Shown here: positions 8,393 through 17,758 of the stretch, piece by piece
How positions within the stretch are numbered: the first letter of the stretch is position 1
Layout: each line of letters begins with the position of its first letter
NCBI RefSeq assembly: GCF_000297095.1
Contig: NZ_AEEA01000181.1
Location: 1 to 64,000 of the forward strand
Source of the DNA: Treponema primitia ZAS-1
GTDB taxonomy: Bacteria > Spirochaetota > Spirochaetia > Treponematales > Breznakiellaceae
DNA length: 64,000 nt
Direction: 5' to 3'
The notes under the pieces: generated by a model
Database searches by the model: none
Seen by the model: only the letters and a program-made list of their open reading frames with translations
What the model was told of the DNA's origin: nothing
Position numbers and translations under genes: made by a program

Positions 8393-9412
8393 TTATATCA
8401 GGCGGATGCCCGCCTCCTCGAAACGCCGGAGGACCTCCAGGTTCACCGCGTTGATGGTTCCCCAGTAATCGGCCTGCTTGGTAATATAGTAGACAAAGGT
8501 GATTTGGCAGACCAGACCGCCTACGGAGGCCAGGGCCGCGATGGGCTGGCCTTCCAGGCCGGGGACGGTATTGTGGATATTCCTCAGCAGGTCAATCCCC
8601 TGGGCAATCTTTTCGCCGGTGTTATCCCCCCGAACCCTTATGGTCTGGGTGATCTTGGAATGGGGGGCGGAGCTGACGTTCTCTATGGGGGTGGCGGCGA
8701 AGAGGCTGTTGGGGATAACCACGGTGCGGTTTTCCAGGGTTCGCAGCCGGGCGGTCCGTATCCCAATTTCGGTGATAACCCCATCGTAATCGCCTATCTT
8801 TATCCGGTCGCCCAGCCGGAAGGGCTTATCCACAAAGACCGTGATGGACCCAAAAAAGTTGGAAAGCGTATCCTTGGAGGCCAGAGCCAGGGCGGCGCCT
8901 CCCAAACCAAGCCCGGCCAATAGGGCGCTGATATTGTAGCCCAGGACCCGCAGGACCAGGACGGCCGCGATGATCCAAACAAGGGTTGTAAAGAAGTTCC
9001 GCAGCAAAGGCTGCAGGGATGTCTCCCCCTTAAGGAGCGCCCCCCCTTTGCCGGGCACATAGTGATCAACAATGGCGCCGAAGATCCTGTTTATGCCCAG
9101 GCTAAAAAACAGGATCAGAAGAATATACAGGATACGGTCCGTCCAAAGTGACACCCCTGGGGACATTCCCAGTTGTTTCAGCCCCAGATGTATACCCCCC
9201 AAGGTAACGCCGATAACCAGGGGCAGCCGGATTCCGTCTATGATCAGATCATCAAGCTTGGATTTGGTCTTGGAACAGGCGTGTTTTAGTATGGCCGCCA
9301 TGATCCAGGAGCAGATCTTCCCGGCCACAAAGCCCCCGGCGATAAAAGCCGCCGCCAGGAACCATTGTTTCACCGGGCGCCCCAATAAAATGTAACTCCA
9401 TAAATCCTGCAT
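8393..9412 (-). CDS. Small-conductance mechanosensitive channel, MscS family
   Basis: A 339-residue inner-membrane channel that would open under membrane tension and release solutes on hypo-osmotic shock. Three to four hydrophobic helices lie in the first ~165 residues. The pore-lining helix is Gly/Ala-rich (LLAGLGLGGAALALASKDTLSNFFGSITVF). The MscS beta domain follows (FRLGDRIKIGDYDGVITEIGIRT...VVIPNSLF). The ribosome site is AGGGGAG before ATG 9412. First gene of a two-gene unit with the FliL-like protein. Confidence 0.88.
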   Translation of the reverse strand: MQDLWSYILLGRPVKQWFLAAAFIAGGFVAGKICSWIMAAILKHACSKTKSKLDDLIIDGIRLPLVIGVTLGGIHLGLKQLGMSPGVSLWTDRILYILLILFFSLGINRIFGAIVDHYVPGKGGALLKGETSLQPLLRNFFTTLVWIIAAVLVLRVLGYNISALLAGLGLGGAALALASKDTLSNFFGSITVFVDKPFRLGDRIKIGDYDGVITEIGIRTARLRTLENRTVVIPNSLFAATPIENVSSAPHSKITQTIRVRGDNTGEKIAQGIDLLRNIHNTVPGLEGQPIAALASVGGLVCQITFVYYITKQADYWGTINAVNLEVLRRFEEAGIRLI

Positions 9413-9494
9413 ATACTCCCCTGGGATCCCTTCCTTTTTTTATTGTTAAAGAATATTATGACACTTAGCATACCATTTTTAAGGAGTTATTACC

Positions 9495-9839
9495 ATGTTC
9501 GTACAACGGAATTCAATGGGAACTGAAAAAAAGGAAAAAATGAGGGGTGGTGAAGGGATCGTTAACTTCACCTATTTTGTGCCGAGCGATACGGAAAAGA
9601 ACGCCCGTATGCTGGCGGAACTGTCCCTGGAACCCGGGGCGTCCATAGGCTACCATAAGCATGATAATGAAACCGAATACTTCATCTTTATTTCCGGTAC
9701 CGGCACTGCCAATGACAATGGTACGGAGGTCTCCGTAAAGCCCGGGGATGTGATCATCACCGGCAACGGCGCTTCTCACGGTGTCAAAAATACCGGTTCC
9801 GTCCCCCTGGTGCTTAACGCCCTGATAGTTACGCATTAA
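9495..9839 (+). CDS. Cupin-domain protein
   Basis: A 114-residue single-domain cupin. Motif 1 (GASIGYHKHDNETEYFIFISG) supplies the His/His/Glu metal ligands and motif 2 (KPGDVIITGNGASHGVKN) the last His. The strong TAAGGAG site precedes ATG 9495. Small cupins bind a metal and often a sugar or small ligand. Being 12 bp before glmS suggests a link to amino-sugar metabolism, but the substrate cannot be read from the sequence. Confidence 0.8.
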   Translation: MFVQRNSMGTEKKEKMRGGEGIVNFTYFVPSDTEKNARMLAELSLEPGASIGYHKHDNETEYFIFISGTGTANDNGTEVSVKPGDVIITGNGASHGVKNTGSVPLVLNALIVTH

Positions 9840-9851
9840 GGAGGTACACCC

Positions 9852-11711
9852 ATGTGCGGCATCGTCGGATATATCGGGGCGGAAGAGACAGCCCCAATTC
9901 TCATTAAGGGCCTTAGACGGCTGGAGTACCGGGGTTACGACTCCGCGGGGATCGCCGTTTTAGGCAGGGCCGGTTTGACGATTCGGAAGTCCAAGGGCGC
10001 CCTAAAAAACCTGGAAGAGAAGATTGCCGGTGAACTGGGGACAGGCGGCCTGGACGGTACCATGGGTATAGGGCATACCCGCTGGGCAACCCACGGTGAA
10101 CCCTCCGACATTAACTCCCACCCCCATACTGATGTATCCGGTAAAATCGCCGTGGTCCACAACGGGATCATAGAAAACCACGCCAAACTCAAAGCATGGC
10201 TTATGGAGCACGGGGTTATCTTCCTCAGCGAAACCGACACCGAGGTTATCGCCCATCTTATTAACTTCTATTATAAAGGTGATTTACTGCAGGCCGTGAT
10301 TGGGGCGCTGAAACGGCTTGAGGGTTCCTATGCCCTGGGGATCATCTGTGAGAATGATCCGGATCGGATCATCGCGGTTCGCAAGGAAAGTCCCCTGGTG
10401 GTTGGGGCGGGTAAGGGGGAAAACCTCATCGCCTCGGACGTACCGGCACTGCTGGAATATACCCGGGAAGTCTACTACCTGGAGGATCGGGAAATCGCCG
10501 TACTCTACCGGGACCGGATAGAGTTCTACAACGAAGAGGGCGAACAGCGTCAACGGGAAAGCCGGCATGTGGAGTGGGACGCCGCCGCCGCCGAAAAGGG
10601 CGGTTACGAGCACTTCATGATCAAGGAAATTCACGAACAGCCCAAGGCCCTGCGGGATACCCTGCGGGCACGGATTAAAACTGCAGGTACAAAAACTATC
10701 AACCTGGAAGAGATCGGTTTCGATGCTTCCTGGGCAAAGGCGGAACGGGTGGTTATCGCCGCCTGTGGTACGGCATGGCACGCCGGGGTTATCGGCAAGT
10801 ATGCCTTCGAAAAGTTTGCCCGGATCCACACGGAGGCGGAGATCGCCTCGGAGTACCGCTACCGGAACCCCATATTCAACCCCAAGGATATTTTCCTTAT
10901 CATAAGCCAGTCCGGAGAAACCGCGGATACCCTTGCTGCCATGCGTATGGCTAAAAAAGGCGGCGCCCGGATCATCGCCATTACCAATGTTGTGGGTTCC
11001 ACCCTGGCCCGGGAAGCGGACCTGGTAATGTCCACCCTGGCGGGACCGGAGATCGCCGTGGCATCCACCAAGGCCTTTACCACACAGCTTATGTGCGTTT
11101 ATCTCATCGCCCTCCAGCTTGGACGGCTCCGGGAAACCATCGGCATACCGACCGGTATGAACGATACTGAACTGGCTGCCCATATCGAAGCCCTGGAAAA
11201 ACTGCCGGAGCAGGCGGAGCGTATCCTTGCAGGAAAGGAGGATATTCAGCGTTTTGCCTCCCTCCAGTTCAACAAGTCCAAGGTCTTCTACATGGGCCGC
11301 CTCTTCGATTACGCAGCGAGCCTGGAAAGCGCCCTAAAGCTCAAGGAGATAAGCTATACCCATTCGGAGGCCTTTGCCGCCGGAGAACTGAAACACGGCC
11401 CCATCGCCCTGGTCGATGAAACTACCCTGGTTACCGCCCTGTGTACCCAGCCGGCGCTGTTTGACAAGATGGATTCCAACATAAAAGAAGTAAAGGCCCG
11501 GCACGCCGCCACCGCGGTGATCACCTACGAAGATGTGGATTACTTTGATAGCACTGCGGATCAGGTTTTCCATATACCCCGGACCCTGGAGAGTCTTTCT
11601 CCCATCCTGGCGATTATCCCCTGTCAGCTTTACGCGTATTACTGTTCGGTCCTTCGGGGCCTCGATCCTGATAAACCGAGGAATTTGGCAAAATCGGTGA
11701 CCGTAGAATGA
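9852..11711 (+). CDS. glmS: Glutamine--fructose-6-phosphate aminotransferase (isomerizing)
   Basis: A 619-residue cytosolic enzyme making glucosamine-6-phosphate from fructose-6-phosphate and glutamine, the first step towards UDP-GlcNAc for the cell wall. The N-terminal glutaminase domain starts MCGIVGYIG, so Cys2 is the nucleophile after Met removal, and continues with RRLEYRGYDSAG and GHTRWATHG. Two SIS isomerase domains follow (SQSGETADTLAAM; the YMGRLFDYAASLESALKLKEISY block; C-terminal NLAKSVTVE). Length and motifs are canonical. No glmS ribozyme fits in the 12-bp gap upstream. Confidence 0.97.
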   Translation: MCGIVGYIGAEETAPILIKGLRRLEYRGYDSAGIAVLGRAGLTIRKSKGALKNLEEKIAGELGTGGLDGTMGIGHTRWATHGEPSDINSHPHTDVSGKIAVVHNGIIENHAKLKAWLMEHGVIFLSETDTEVIAHLINFYYKGDLLQAVIGALKRLEGSYALGIICENDPDRIIAVRKESPLVVGAGKGENLIASDVPALLEYTREVYYLEDREIAVLYRDRIEFYNEEGEQRQRESRHVEWDAAAAEKGGYEHFMIKEIHEQPKALRDTLRARIKTAGTKTINLEEIGFDASWAKAERVVIAACGTAWHAGVIGKYAFEKFARIHTEAEIASEYRYRNPIFNPKDIFLIISQSGETADTLAAMRMAKKGGARIIAITNVVGSTLAREADLVMSTLAGPEIAVASTKAFTTQLMCVYLIALQLGRLRETIGIPTGMNDTELAAHIEALEKLPEQAERILAGKEDIQRFASLQFNKSKVFYMGRLFDYAASLESALKLKEISYTHSEAFAAGELKHGPIALVDETTLVTALCTQPALFDKMDSNIKEVKARHAATAVITYEDVDYFDSTADQVFHIPRTLESLSPILAIIPCQLYAYYCSVLRGLDPDKPRNLAKSVTVE

Positions 11712-11730
11712 AAAGCAACAGGGTCTAGCG

Positions 11731-13089
11731 TTGGCCTCCCCTGTACGGTGGGATAACCGGGCCATTTTTTATCTTTTATGGCCCCTGATAATTGAGCAGA
11801 TCCTGGGGGTTACCATGGGCATCGCCGATACGGTGATGGTCAGCTCCGTGGGGGAATACGCTGTCTCCGGGGTATCCCTGGTGGACGTTATCAACAATCT
11901 GCTTATCCTGGCCTTTGCCGCCCTTGCCACGGGCGGTTCTGTGGTGGTAAGCCAATACATAGGCCGCAGGGATACTAAAAACTCCGCCAGTGCTGCCAGG
12001 CAGCTTATCTATGCTAATACCATCATTTCTATTGTTATTACCCTGGCAGCACTGATTGTGCATACCTGGATTCTGCGGCTGGTCTATGGAAATGTCGAAG
12101 CCGATGTGATGAAAGCGGCCCGGACCTACTTTTGGATCACCGCCCTGTCCTATCCCTTTCTTGCGATCTACAACTCCGCTGCGGCCCTCTTCCGCGCCAT
12201 GGGTAACAGCAGGGTTCCCATGCTTATCGCCCTGCTGGTAAATTGCATGAACATCGGGGGAAACGCTATTTTTATCTTCGGCCTTCATATCGGGGTCGCC
12301 GGAGCGGCCCTGTCCACCCTCATTAGCCGTGTGGTTGCGGCGGTAATACTCCTGTTCCTGCTCATATCCGGCGCCCACAGTTCCGGTCCCGCATCATTGA
12401 AGGGTTTATCCGCTTTCCGCCTGGATCCCCGGATGATCCGTAATATCCTGAACATAGGCGTTCCCAGCGGGGTGGAAAATTCCATGTTCCAGTTCGGTAA
12501 AATCCTGGTTTCCCGTATCTTTACCAGCTTCGGTACCGCGGCTATCGCGGCGAATGCCATTGTTTCGGTGACCAATTCCCTGTCCTTTATGCCCGGACAG
12601 GCCTTCGGCATTGCCCTTCTGACCATCGTTGGACAGTGCGTAGGCGCCGGGGATTATGAGGGGGCCAAACGGTACGCCGGAAAAATACTAAAACTGTGCT
12701 ATGTGGTACTTATTATTCTGAATGGTTCAATGCTTATCTTTATGGATCCCCTGATAAGCCTGTTTAATTTAAGCGCCGAAGCGCAAACCCTGGCTAAAGG
12801 TTATATGCGGGTACAATGTATCAGCGCTTCCCTTTTTTGGACCCTGGGTTTTACTCTGCCCAATGCCCTGCGCGCCGCCGGAGATGTACAGTACTGTATG
12901 GTCGTGGGCGCCGCCACCATGTGGCTCGTCCGGGTAATAGCAGCTTACATCCTGGCTTACCCCCTTGGGTTTGGCTCCTTGGGGGTATGGATCGCCATGG
13001 GCTTGGACTTCGTCGCCAGAACTGTCCTCTATACTACGCGCTGGGTTCGAGGCAAGTGGCAGTACAAGACGGTTATCGGCGAAGGGTAA
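11731..13089 (+). CDS. MATE family multidrug/cation exporter
   Basis: A 452-residue integral membrane protein with about 12 predicted helices, of the MATE (MOP superfamily) type that exports drugs or metabolites using a Na+ or H+ gradient. The family start pattern is clear (LLWPLIIEQILGVTMGIADTVMVSSVG), as is the internal repeat around residues 235-290 (GVPSGVENSMFQFGKIL). Only a TTG start at 11731 keeps the first helix; no in-frame ATG exists upstream because of a stop at 11704. It lies 19 bp after glmS. Confidence 0.85.
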   Translation: MASPVRWDNRAIFYLLWPLIIEQILGVTMGIADTVMVSSVGEYAVSGVSLVDVINNLLILAFAALATGGSVVVSQYIGRRDTKNSASAARQLIYANTIISIVITLAALIVHTWILRLVYGNVEADVMKAARTYFWITALSYPFLAIYNSAAALFRAMGNSRVPMLIALLVNCMNIGGNAIFIFGLHIGVAGAALSTLISRVVAAVILLFLLISGAHSSGPASLKGLSAFRLDPRMIRNILNIGVPSGVENSMFQFGKILVSRIFTSFGTAAIAANAIVSVTNSLSFMPGQAFGIALLTIVGQCVGAGDYEGAKRYAGKILKLCYVVLIILNGSMLIFMDPLISLFNLSAEAQTLAKGYMRVQCISASLFWTLGFTLPNALRAAGDVQYCMVVGAATMWLVRVIAAYILAYPLGFGSLGVWIAMGLDFVARTVLYTTRWVRGKWQYKTVIGEG

Positions 13090-13102
13090 TGTATAGGCGT
13101 CT

Positions 13103-13246
13103 GTCGGCAAATCGGGCGTGGGGAGGGGTGTACCCGACTTCATGTGCATGTAGAGTCTGCCTATGGAGCCCCTGCGGGTCTCCGCCGGCAGGGAATTCCA
13201 TATACATGAAGCCGGGTACACCCCTCCCCACGCCCGCTTGTGTCAC
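13103..13246 (+). repeat. Long palindromic repeat element, copy 1
   Basis: A ~144-bp element between the MATE gene and mtnA. The left arm at 13113-13136 and right arm at 13213-13236 are a perfect 24-bp inverted repeat. Inside sits a second hairpin (GGAGCCCC/GGGTCTCC, about 13164-13183) flanked by TAGAGTCTGCC and GGCAGGGAATTCC. Ends read GTCGGCAAATCGGG on the left and CGCTTGTGTCAC on the right, imperfect terminal inverted repeats. No coding capacity. Confidence 0.85.
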
Positions 13247-13276
13247 AGAACGGAATTCGGCGCTGGGCACAACAAT

Positions 13277-13319
13277 ATAAACGTAATTCTTCTTTGCGGG
13301 TCATTGTTCCTACGTTTAT
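13277..13319. terminator. Possible terminator between convergent genes
   Basis: ATAAACGTA at 13277-13285 pairs perfectly with TACGTTTAT at 13311-13319, overlapping the mtnA stop codon. The long loop (25 bases) makes it a weak terminator candidate. Confidence 0.35.
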
Positions 13320-14407
13320 AAATTATTCTTTGCTGTTTTTTTTGTTTCGAAAATTTGCTTTAGGCTTTCGGTATAGGGCGGACGGGCTATGCCGTATTCG
13401 GTGATAATGCCGGTGATTAGTTCGTTGTCAGCAAAATCAAAGGCGGGATTGTATACCTTTACTCCTTCCGGGGCCATACGCTCTTTGTACCACATCTCCG
13501 TTACTTCTTCTGCGGGGCGCTCTTCAATTACGATATCCTCGCCTTTTGCAATCGACATATCTATTGTAGAAGTGGGGGCGCATACATAGAAGGGGACACC
13601 GTAATATTTGGCCAGGATTGCCACACCGGAAGTGCCGATTTTATTCGCCACATCACCGTTGGCGGCCACCCGGTCGCAGCCCACAAAAACTATCTGTACC
13701 CAGCCGTTTTTCATTACCTGGGACGCCATATTGTCGCAGATTACCGTGGTATCCACCCCGTTCGCCACCATCTCGAAGGCCGAGAGCCGGGCGCCCTGCA
13801 GCAGAGGACGGGTTTCATCGGTGAATACCTTGAAATTATACCCCTTCTCGCGGCCAAGATGGACAGGCGCCAAGGCGGTGCCATACTTCACCGCGGCCAA
13901 TTGTCCGGCATTACAGTGGGTAAGAATACCGCAGCCATCCTTGATTAGACCAAGGCCGTATTCGCCTATGGAACGGCAGGCCCAAATGTCCTCGTCACGA
14001 ATTTTGACGGCTTCCCGGTGGAGCGCTTTTTTAAGATCCGGAATAGGCAAGGCGGAATTCGCCTGCGCCGCCTCATCCATGCGGTTAAGCGCCCAGAATA
14101 GATTTACTGCGGTAGGACGGGCGCTCGCCAGATAGTCCTTAGCTTTTTTAAACTGGGCATAAAAACTATCGTAGGTATCAGAACGGATTTCCTTTGCCGC
14201 GAGATACAGCCCGAAAGCCGCGGTAACTCCAATTGCCGGCGCTCCCCTTACCTGCAGGATATAAATAGCCCTGTGGATATCTTCCTGTTTGGTAAGGGAT
14301 ATTATTTCCACCTTTCCCGGCAGTTTGGTTTGATCGACAATAACCAGAGCGCTTTTTTCATCATCCAGGGCGACGGTTTCATAATTCAGAATATTTTGAG
14401 CCATCAC
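13316..14407 (-). CDS. mtnA: Methylthioribose-1-phosphate isomerase
   Basis: A 363-residue enzyme of the eIF2B-related fold that isomerises methylthioribose-1-phosphate to methylthioribulose-1-phosphate in methionine salvage. Family motifs are visible: LQVRGAPAIGVTAAFG near residue 55, the catalytic-Cys block GILTHCNAGQLA, and the Asp block VGCDRVAANGDVANKIGT. A strong AAAGGAGG site lies before GTG 14407 and ATG 14404; either may be used. No other salvage gene is in the window, and no SAM riboswitch was recognised in the AT-rich leader. Some homologues act on ribose-1-phosphate-type substrates, so the exact role is not certain. Confidence 0.9.
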   Translation of the reverse strand: MMAQNILNYETVALDDEKSALVIVDQTKLPGKVEIISLTKQEDIHRAIYILQVRGAPAIGVTAAFGLYLAAKEIRSDTYDSFYAQFKKAKDYLASARPTAVNLFWALNRMDEAAQANSALPIPDLKKALHREAVKIRDEDIWACRSIGEYGLGLIKDGCGILTHCNAGQLAAVKYGTALAPVHLGREKGYNFKVFTDETRPLLQGARLSAFEMVANGVDTTVICDNMASQVMKNGWVQIVFVGCDRVAANGDVANKIGTSGVAILAKYYGVPFYVCAPTSTIDMSIAKGEDIVIEERPAEEVTEMWYKERMAPEGVKVYNPAFDFADNELITGIITEYGIARPPYTESLKQIFETKKTAKNNL

Positions 14408-14552
14408 AGTATCCTCCTTTATACTTCGCGATAGAATTTAATTAAAATTACTGAATGTTTATTAAACTATATTTATCTAATAGATTTTGTAAGTGTCTCA
14501 TTGGATTGTTTAAATGTCAAGGAGGAGTTTAAATACTTATTCACCGAATTAA

Positions 14553-14695
14553 TCGACAAATCGGGAGAGGGGATGGGCACACCCGGCGTTCGCGCGCATG
14601 TAGAACCTACCTACGGAGCCCAGTAGGTCTCCTCCGGCAGAGAATTCCATATGCACTCAGCCGGGTGTGCCCATCCCCTCTCCCGCTTGTGTCAA
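14553..14695 (+). repeat. Long palindromic repeat element, copy 2
   Basis: A ~143-bp element in the mtnA/threonine aldolase intergenic region. Perfect 25-bp inverted arms lie at 14562-14586 and 14661-14685. The arm sequence differs from copy 1 at many positions, but both arms changed together. The central hairpin has GGAGCCCA near GGTCTCC with GAGAATTCC on its right. Ends are CGACAAATCGGG and CGCTTGTGTCAA. Confidence 0.85.
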
Positions 14696-14789
14696 TTAAA
14701 AAAGTAACTGTCACCCTACATTACACAGCCACCGGGCTTACACCGGAAGAGTCTAAAAAGATTTAGCAAACCCGATCTTTACGATCCCT

Positions 14790-14836
14790 CATTCTTCCCA
14801 AACCCGCCCCACGCCCGGTTTGTCGACAAAGTACAA
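14790..14836 (-). repeat. Degenerate solo arm of the palindromic family
   Basis: On the minus strand this reads TTTGTCGACAAACCGGGCG followed by a G-rich stretch, matching the left end of the full elements but shorter and diverged. Like the solo arm at 7.8 kb it abuts GTACA. No gene was seen in 14408-14893 apart from these repeats. Confidence 0.5.
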
Positions 14837-14893
14837 AAAAAGGGGTATTCAGCAAAAACAATATGGGATACACTCACCAACCAGGGAGATGCT

Positions 14894-15976
14894 ATGTCCG
14901 ATTCGGATGACGGAGCTAGTGATAAAATGATAGATTTGCGGAGCGATACGGTAACAGGCCCCACCGATGCTATGCGTAAGGCCATGGCAAACGCCGAGGT
15001 GGGGGATGATGTATACGGCGATGATCCCACCATCAATAAACTTGAAAAGCTGGGCGCGGAGATCAGCGGTAAGGAAGCGGCAGTTTTTGTGCCCTCCGGT
15101 ACCTTTGGCAACCAACTGGCCCTCTTTACCTGGTGCAAGCGGGGTACCGAGGTGCTCCTTGGGGAGGAGTGCCACATCATCCAGCACGAAGCCGGGGCGG
15201 CTTCGATTATCGCCGGGATACAAACCCGGCCTATTCACGCCCCGGACGGAGTTTTGCGGCCCGAGGCTCTCCGGCAGCGGCTGCGGAAGGCGGATCTCCA
15301 CGCTCCGGCTACATCCCTTATCTGCCTGGAAAATGCCCACTCCCTGGGCCGGGTGGTGTCACTTGCCGATATGGATGCCGTGCGGACCGTGGCGGATGAG
15401 TGGGGACTCCCGGTTCATCTGGACGGCGCCCGGCTCTTCAACGCCGCCGCCGCACTAAAGGTGGAGGCCCGGGAAATCGCCGCCCGTGCAGACTCGGTGA
15501 TGTTCTGCCTGTCTAAGGGGCTCTGCGCCCCGGTTGGTTCCCTATTGGCGGGAAAGCGGGATTTTGTCGAGGCCGCCCGGTACAAGCGGAAGATCATGGG
15601 CGGCGGAATGCGTCAGGCAGGAATACTGGCGGCAGCGGGGATCATCGCCCTGCAGGAACAGACAAAGCGGCTGGCGGAGGACCATGGACGGGCGAAACGG
15701 CTGGCCAGGGAACTTGGGGCTATCCCGGGTGTTGTTACAAAGCCGGAAGAGGTGGATATCAACATGGTTTTCTTTTCATTTCTCCCCGCAAGGGATGGGG
15801 GTATCGCCAAGGGTATCGTAGATTTTTTCGCCAAGCGGAATATCGTGATCAGCCCACCGGATCAGGGGGTGTTCCGCTTTGCCACCCATTACTGGATAGG
15901 GGACAGCGAAACCGATGCTGTCCTGGAGGCTTCCCGGGAAGCCTTCGGAAAATTATTTAAGGGGATAGTATCATGA
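14894..15976 (+). CDS. ltaE: Low-specificity L-threonine aldolase
   Basis: A 360-residue PLP enzyme of the beta-eliminating lyase fold, splitting L-threonine or L-allo-threonine to glycine and acetaldehyde. The signature MIDLRSDTVTGPTDAM appears at residue 12, PLP contacts at PSGTFGNQ and LDGARLFNA, and the Schiff-base lysine in FCLSKGLCAPVGS (about Lys208). GGGAG five bases before ATG 14894 supports this start; many homologues begin at the internal MIDLRSD (ATG 14927). The stop overlaps the next start by 4 bp, indicating coupled translation with an M24 peptidase. Confidence 0.92.
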   Translation: MSDSDDGASDKMIDLRSDTVTGPTDAMRKAMANAEVGDDVYGDDPTINKLEKLGAEISGKEAAVFVPSGTFGNQLALFTWCKRGTEVLLGEECHIIQHEAGAASIIAGIQTRPIHAPDGVLRPEALRQRLRKADLHAPATSLICLENAHSLGRVVSLADMDAVRTVADEWGLPVHLDGARLFNAAAALKVEAREIAARADSVMFCLSKGLCAPVGSLLAGKRDFVEAARYKRKIMGGGMRQAGILAAAGIIALQEQTKRLAEDHGRAKRLARELGAIPGVVTKPEEVDINMVFFSFLPARDGGIAKGIVDFFAKRNIVISPPDQGVFRFATHYWIGDSETDAVLEASREAFGKLFKGIVS

Positions 15977-17091
15977 GTGTCTACGAGGAACGCCGGAAAA
16001 AACTATACGAATGGATGGTCAATGAACGGATCTCCATGGCCATGTTCGAGGATACCGAAGGCCGCAGGGATCCTGCGATCCGCTGGATGACCGGCCAGCC
16101 ATCGGACGCACTTCTCTTCCTGAGCGCCGAGGGAAAGTCCCTCCTGGTTCCCTGGGACGCGAATATGGCGGCCATCTACGCCCAGGTGGATGTCGTTATC
16201 CCCTACAGCGAATTTGAACGAGGTTCGGTTAAAGCCCTGCAGGGTGCGGCGGCACTTTTCAAGCTCCCCCTGGGTTCACGGGTGGAAATTCCCCCGGTTA
16301 CTTCCTATACGAACTTTCTCAAATACGTAGGAGATGCCGGCGAATACGATATTCTCTGCCGAAACAATGGGACCCACGGAGAAGCGGAAAGCCTCCGGGC
16401 GATAAAGGACGAGGAAGAACAGGGGATCTACCGCAAAGCTGGGGCGATCACCAACGAGCTTATCGATCTGCTGGAAACCAACATTACTGCGGGCAGGCTC
16501 CCCACGGAAATTGACGTGGTATTCTTTATTGAGGCGGAGTGCCGTAAACGGGGCTGCGAAGGTACGGGCTTTGAAACCCTGGCCGCCGGCGCCGGGCGGA
16601 GCTTCGGCATCCACGCCTTCCCCGCCTATACCGCCGAACCCTTCGCCGGGCCCGGTCTGTCCATCCTGGACTTCGGCCTCAAGTACCGGGGCTACACCAC
16701 CGATGTAACCCTCAGCTTTGCTAAAGCTCCCCTGAGCCCGGCCCAGGAAAAGATGCTCTCCCTTACGGAAAAGGCCTACGCAAAGGCTCTTTCAATGGTT
16801 AAGGACGGGGTCTATACCCGGGAAATCAGCTTGGCGGTGGACGCTATTTTCGGCAAAACCCGAAAGGCCATGCCCCATGCCCTGGGCCACGGCATCGGCC
16901 TGGAAGCCCACGAAGCGCCCCACCTGCGCAGCCGGCAGGACAATACCTGGCAGCTCCGACCGGGGATGGTCTTTACCCTGGAACCGGGACTTTACGATCC
17001 CGTTCACGGCGGCTGCCGTCTGGAAAACGACATACTCCTCACCGATTCGGGCCCGGAGCTTCTTACCAATGCACGGATAATCAGATTTTAG
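15973..17091 (+). CDS. M24 family metallopeptidase (Xaa-Pro aminopeptidase-like)
   Basis: A 372-residue cytosolic protein with a creatinase-type N-terminal domain (1-140) and a pita-bread catalytic domain. Dinuclear metal ligands are visible: the two Asp of LDFGLKYRGYTTDVTLSF, His of HALGHGIGLEAHE, Glu of TLEPGLY and Glu of RLENDILL. The family removes N-terminal residues before proline; substrate range cannot be read here. Co-translated with threonine aldolase (ATG overlaps its stop), suggesting a peptide/amino-acid catabolic pair. Confidence 0.88.
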   Translation: MSVYEERRKKLYEWMVNERISMAMFEDTEGRRDPAIRWMTGQPSDALLFLSAEGKSLLVPWDANMAAIYAQVDVVIPYSEFERGSVKALQGAAALFKLPLGSRVEIPPVTSYTNFLKYVGDAGEYDILCRNNGTHGEAESLRAIKDEEEQGIYRKAGAITNELIDLLETNITAGRLPTEIDVVFFIEAECRKRGCEGTGFETLAAGAGRSFGIHAFPAYTAEPFAGPGLSILDFGLKYRGYTTDVTLSFAKAPLSPAQEKMLSLTEKAYAKALSMVKDGVYTREISLAVDAIFGKTRKAMPHALGHGIGLEAHEAPHLRSRQDNTWQLRPGMVFTLEPGLYDPVHGGCRLENDILLTDSGPELLTNARIIRF

Positions 17092-17161
17092 GAACCCCCA
17101 AAGGGTCCCCCAGCCTGCCACTCCGGCAAGTGAATCCACCGGGCAATCTCCATCTTCGTAC

Positions 17162-17206
17162 TATAAACACAGGCGTACCCCTCCCCACGTCCGGTTTTGA
17201 GTATAC
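17162..17206 (-). repeat. Short solo arm of the palindromic family
   Basis: On the minus strand the stretch reads ACCGGACGTGGGGAGGGGTACGCC, matching one arm of the repeat family (CGGGCGTGGGGAGGGGT...). No partner arm is nearby. It lies between convergent genes. Confidence 0.5.
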
Positions 17207-17228
17207 TAACTCTATATACTATAACAAC

Positions 17229-17678
17229 TTATATTGAGGTAGAGACATTGCTCAGCTCTTCAACAACCCCGGATACCTTTGCATCCGCTTCGGCAATAAA
17301 TTCTGCCTCGGCGCCAGTACTGTCCGTATAACGGAGGACAAAAAGAGGGCTTTTGGCAAAAAATATTCTCTTAAAAAGAGATTTTTCTACACGCAGTTCC
17401 GCTTGGAGGATATGATCCCGGGGGATGAAAAGGGTCTTTTCCTTGGGAGGATCGCCCCCGGTGGAAGCCCGGGAAAGGACCTGCAGCCAGCCTTCGTGGG
17501 GAAAGTGGTGAAACCGGAACCCCCCTGATGTGGCTATCAAAAGGCCCCAAAGCGGGTAATCGTACTCCGGCCAGCCGGAAAGGTATTGTCCCAGGGCATA
17601 GGAATGGACCTTTTCCCCTAACGCCGCTTCATATTTTTTCCAGAACTCATCCGGATCGACATTCTTCTTTCCAAACAT
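17229..17678 (-). CDS. Conserved-looking hypothetical protein
   Basis: A 149-residue soluble protein with no signal peptide or membrane helix, starting MFGKKNVDPDEFWKKYEA, with AGGAG about ten bases before ATG 17678. A WGLLIATSGGFRFHHFPHEGWL core and an IPRDHILQAELR segment suggest a compact alpha/beta or PH-like fold, but no family is recognised. It is divergently transcribed from the glycosidase-like gene; both starts lie within 80 bp. Confidence 0.65.
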   Translation of the reverse strand: MFGKKNVDPDEFWKKYEAALGEKVHSYALGQYLSGWPEYDYPLWGLLIATSGGFRFHHFPHEGWLQVLSRASTGGDPPKEKTLFIPRDHILQAELRVEKSLFKRIFFAKSPLFVLRYTDSTGAEAEFIAEADAKVSGVVEELSNVSTSI

Positions 17679-17758
17679 AGCTTCCCAATCTCCTGATTAA
17701 GTCTAACAGGGACTTACCCTATTTGTAAATGTAGTAAAAAACGGATACACTCTATACT

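Noticed and set aside
9840..9851. glmS ribozyme
   Set aside because: The 12-bp gap to the cupin gene cannot hold it.
14408..14553. SAM-type riboswitch before mtnA
   Set aside because: The AT-rich leader shows no conserved SAM-aptamer helices and no terminator or anti-terminator pair.
13103..14695. CRISPR-like array from the spaced repeats
   Set aside because: Copies are more than 1 kb apart, individually palindromic over ~145 bp, with no regular spacers or cas genes.
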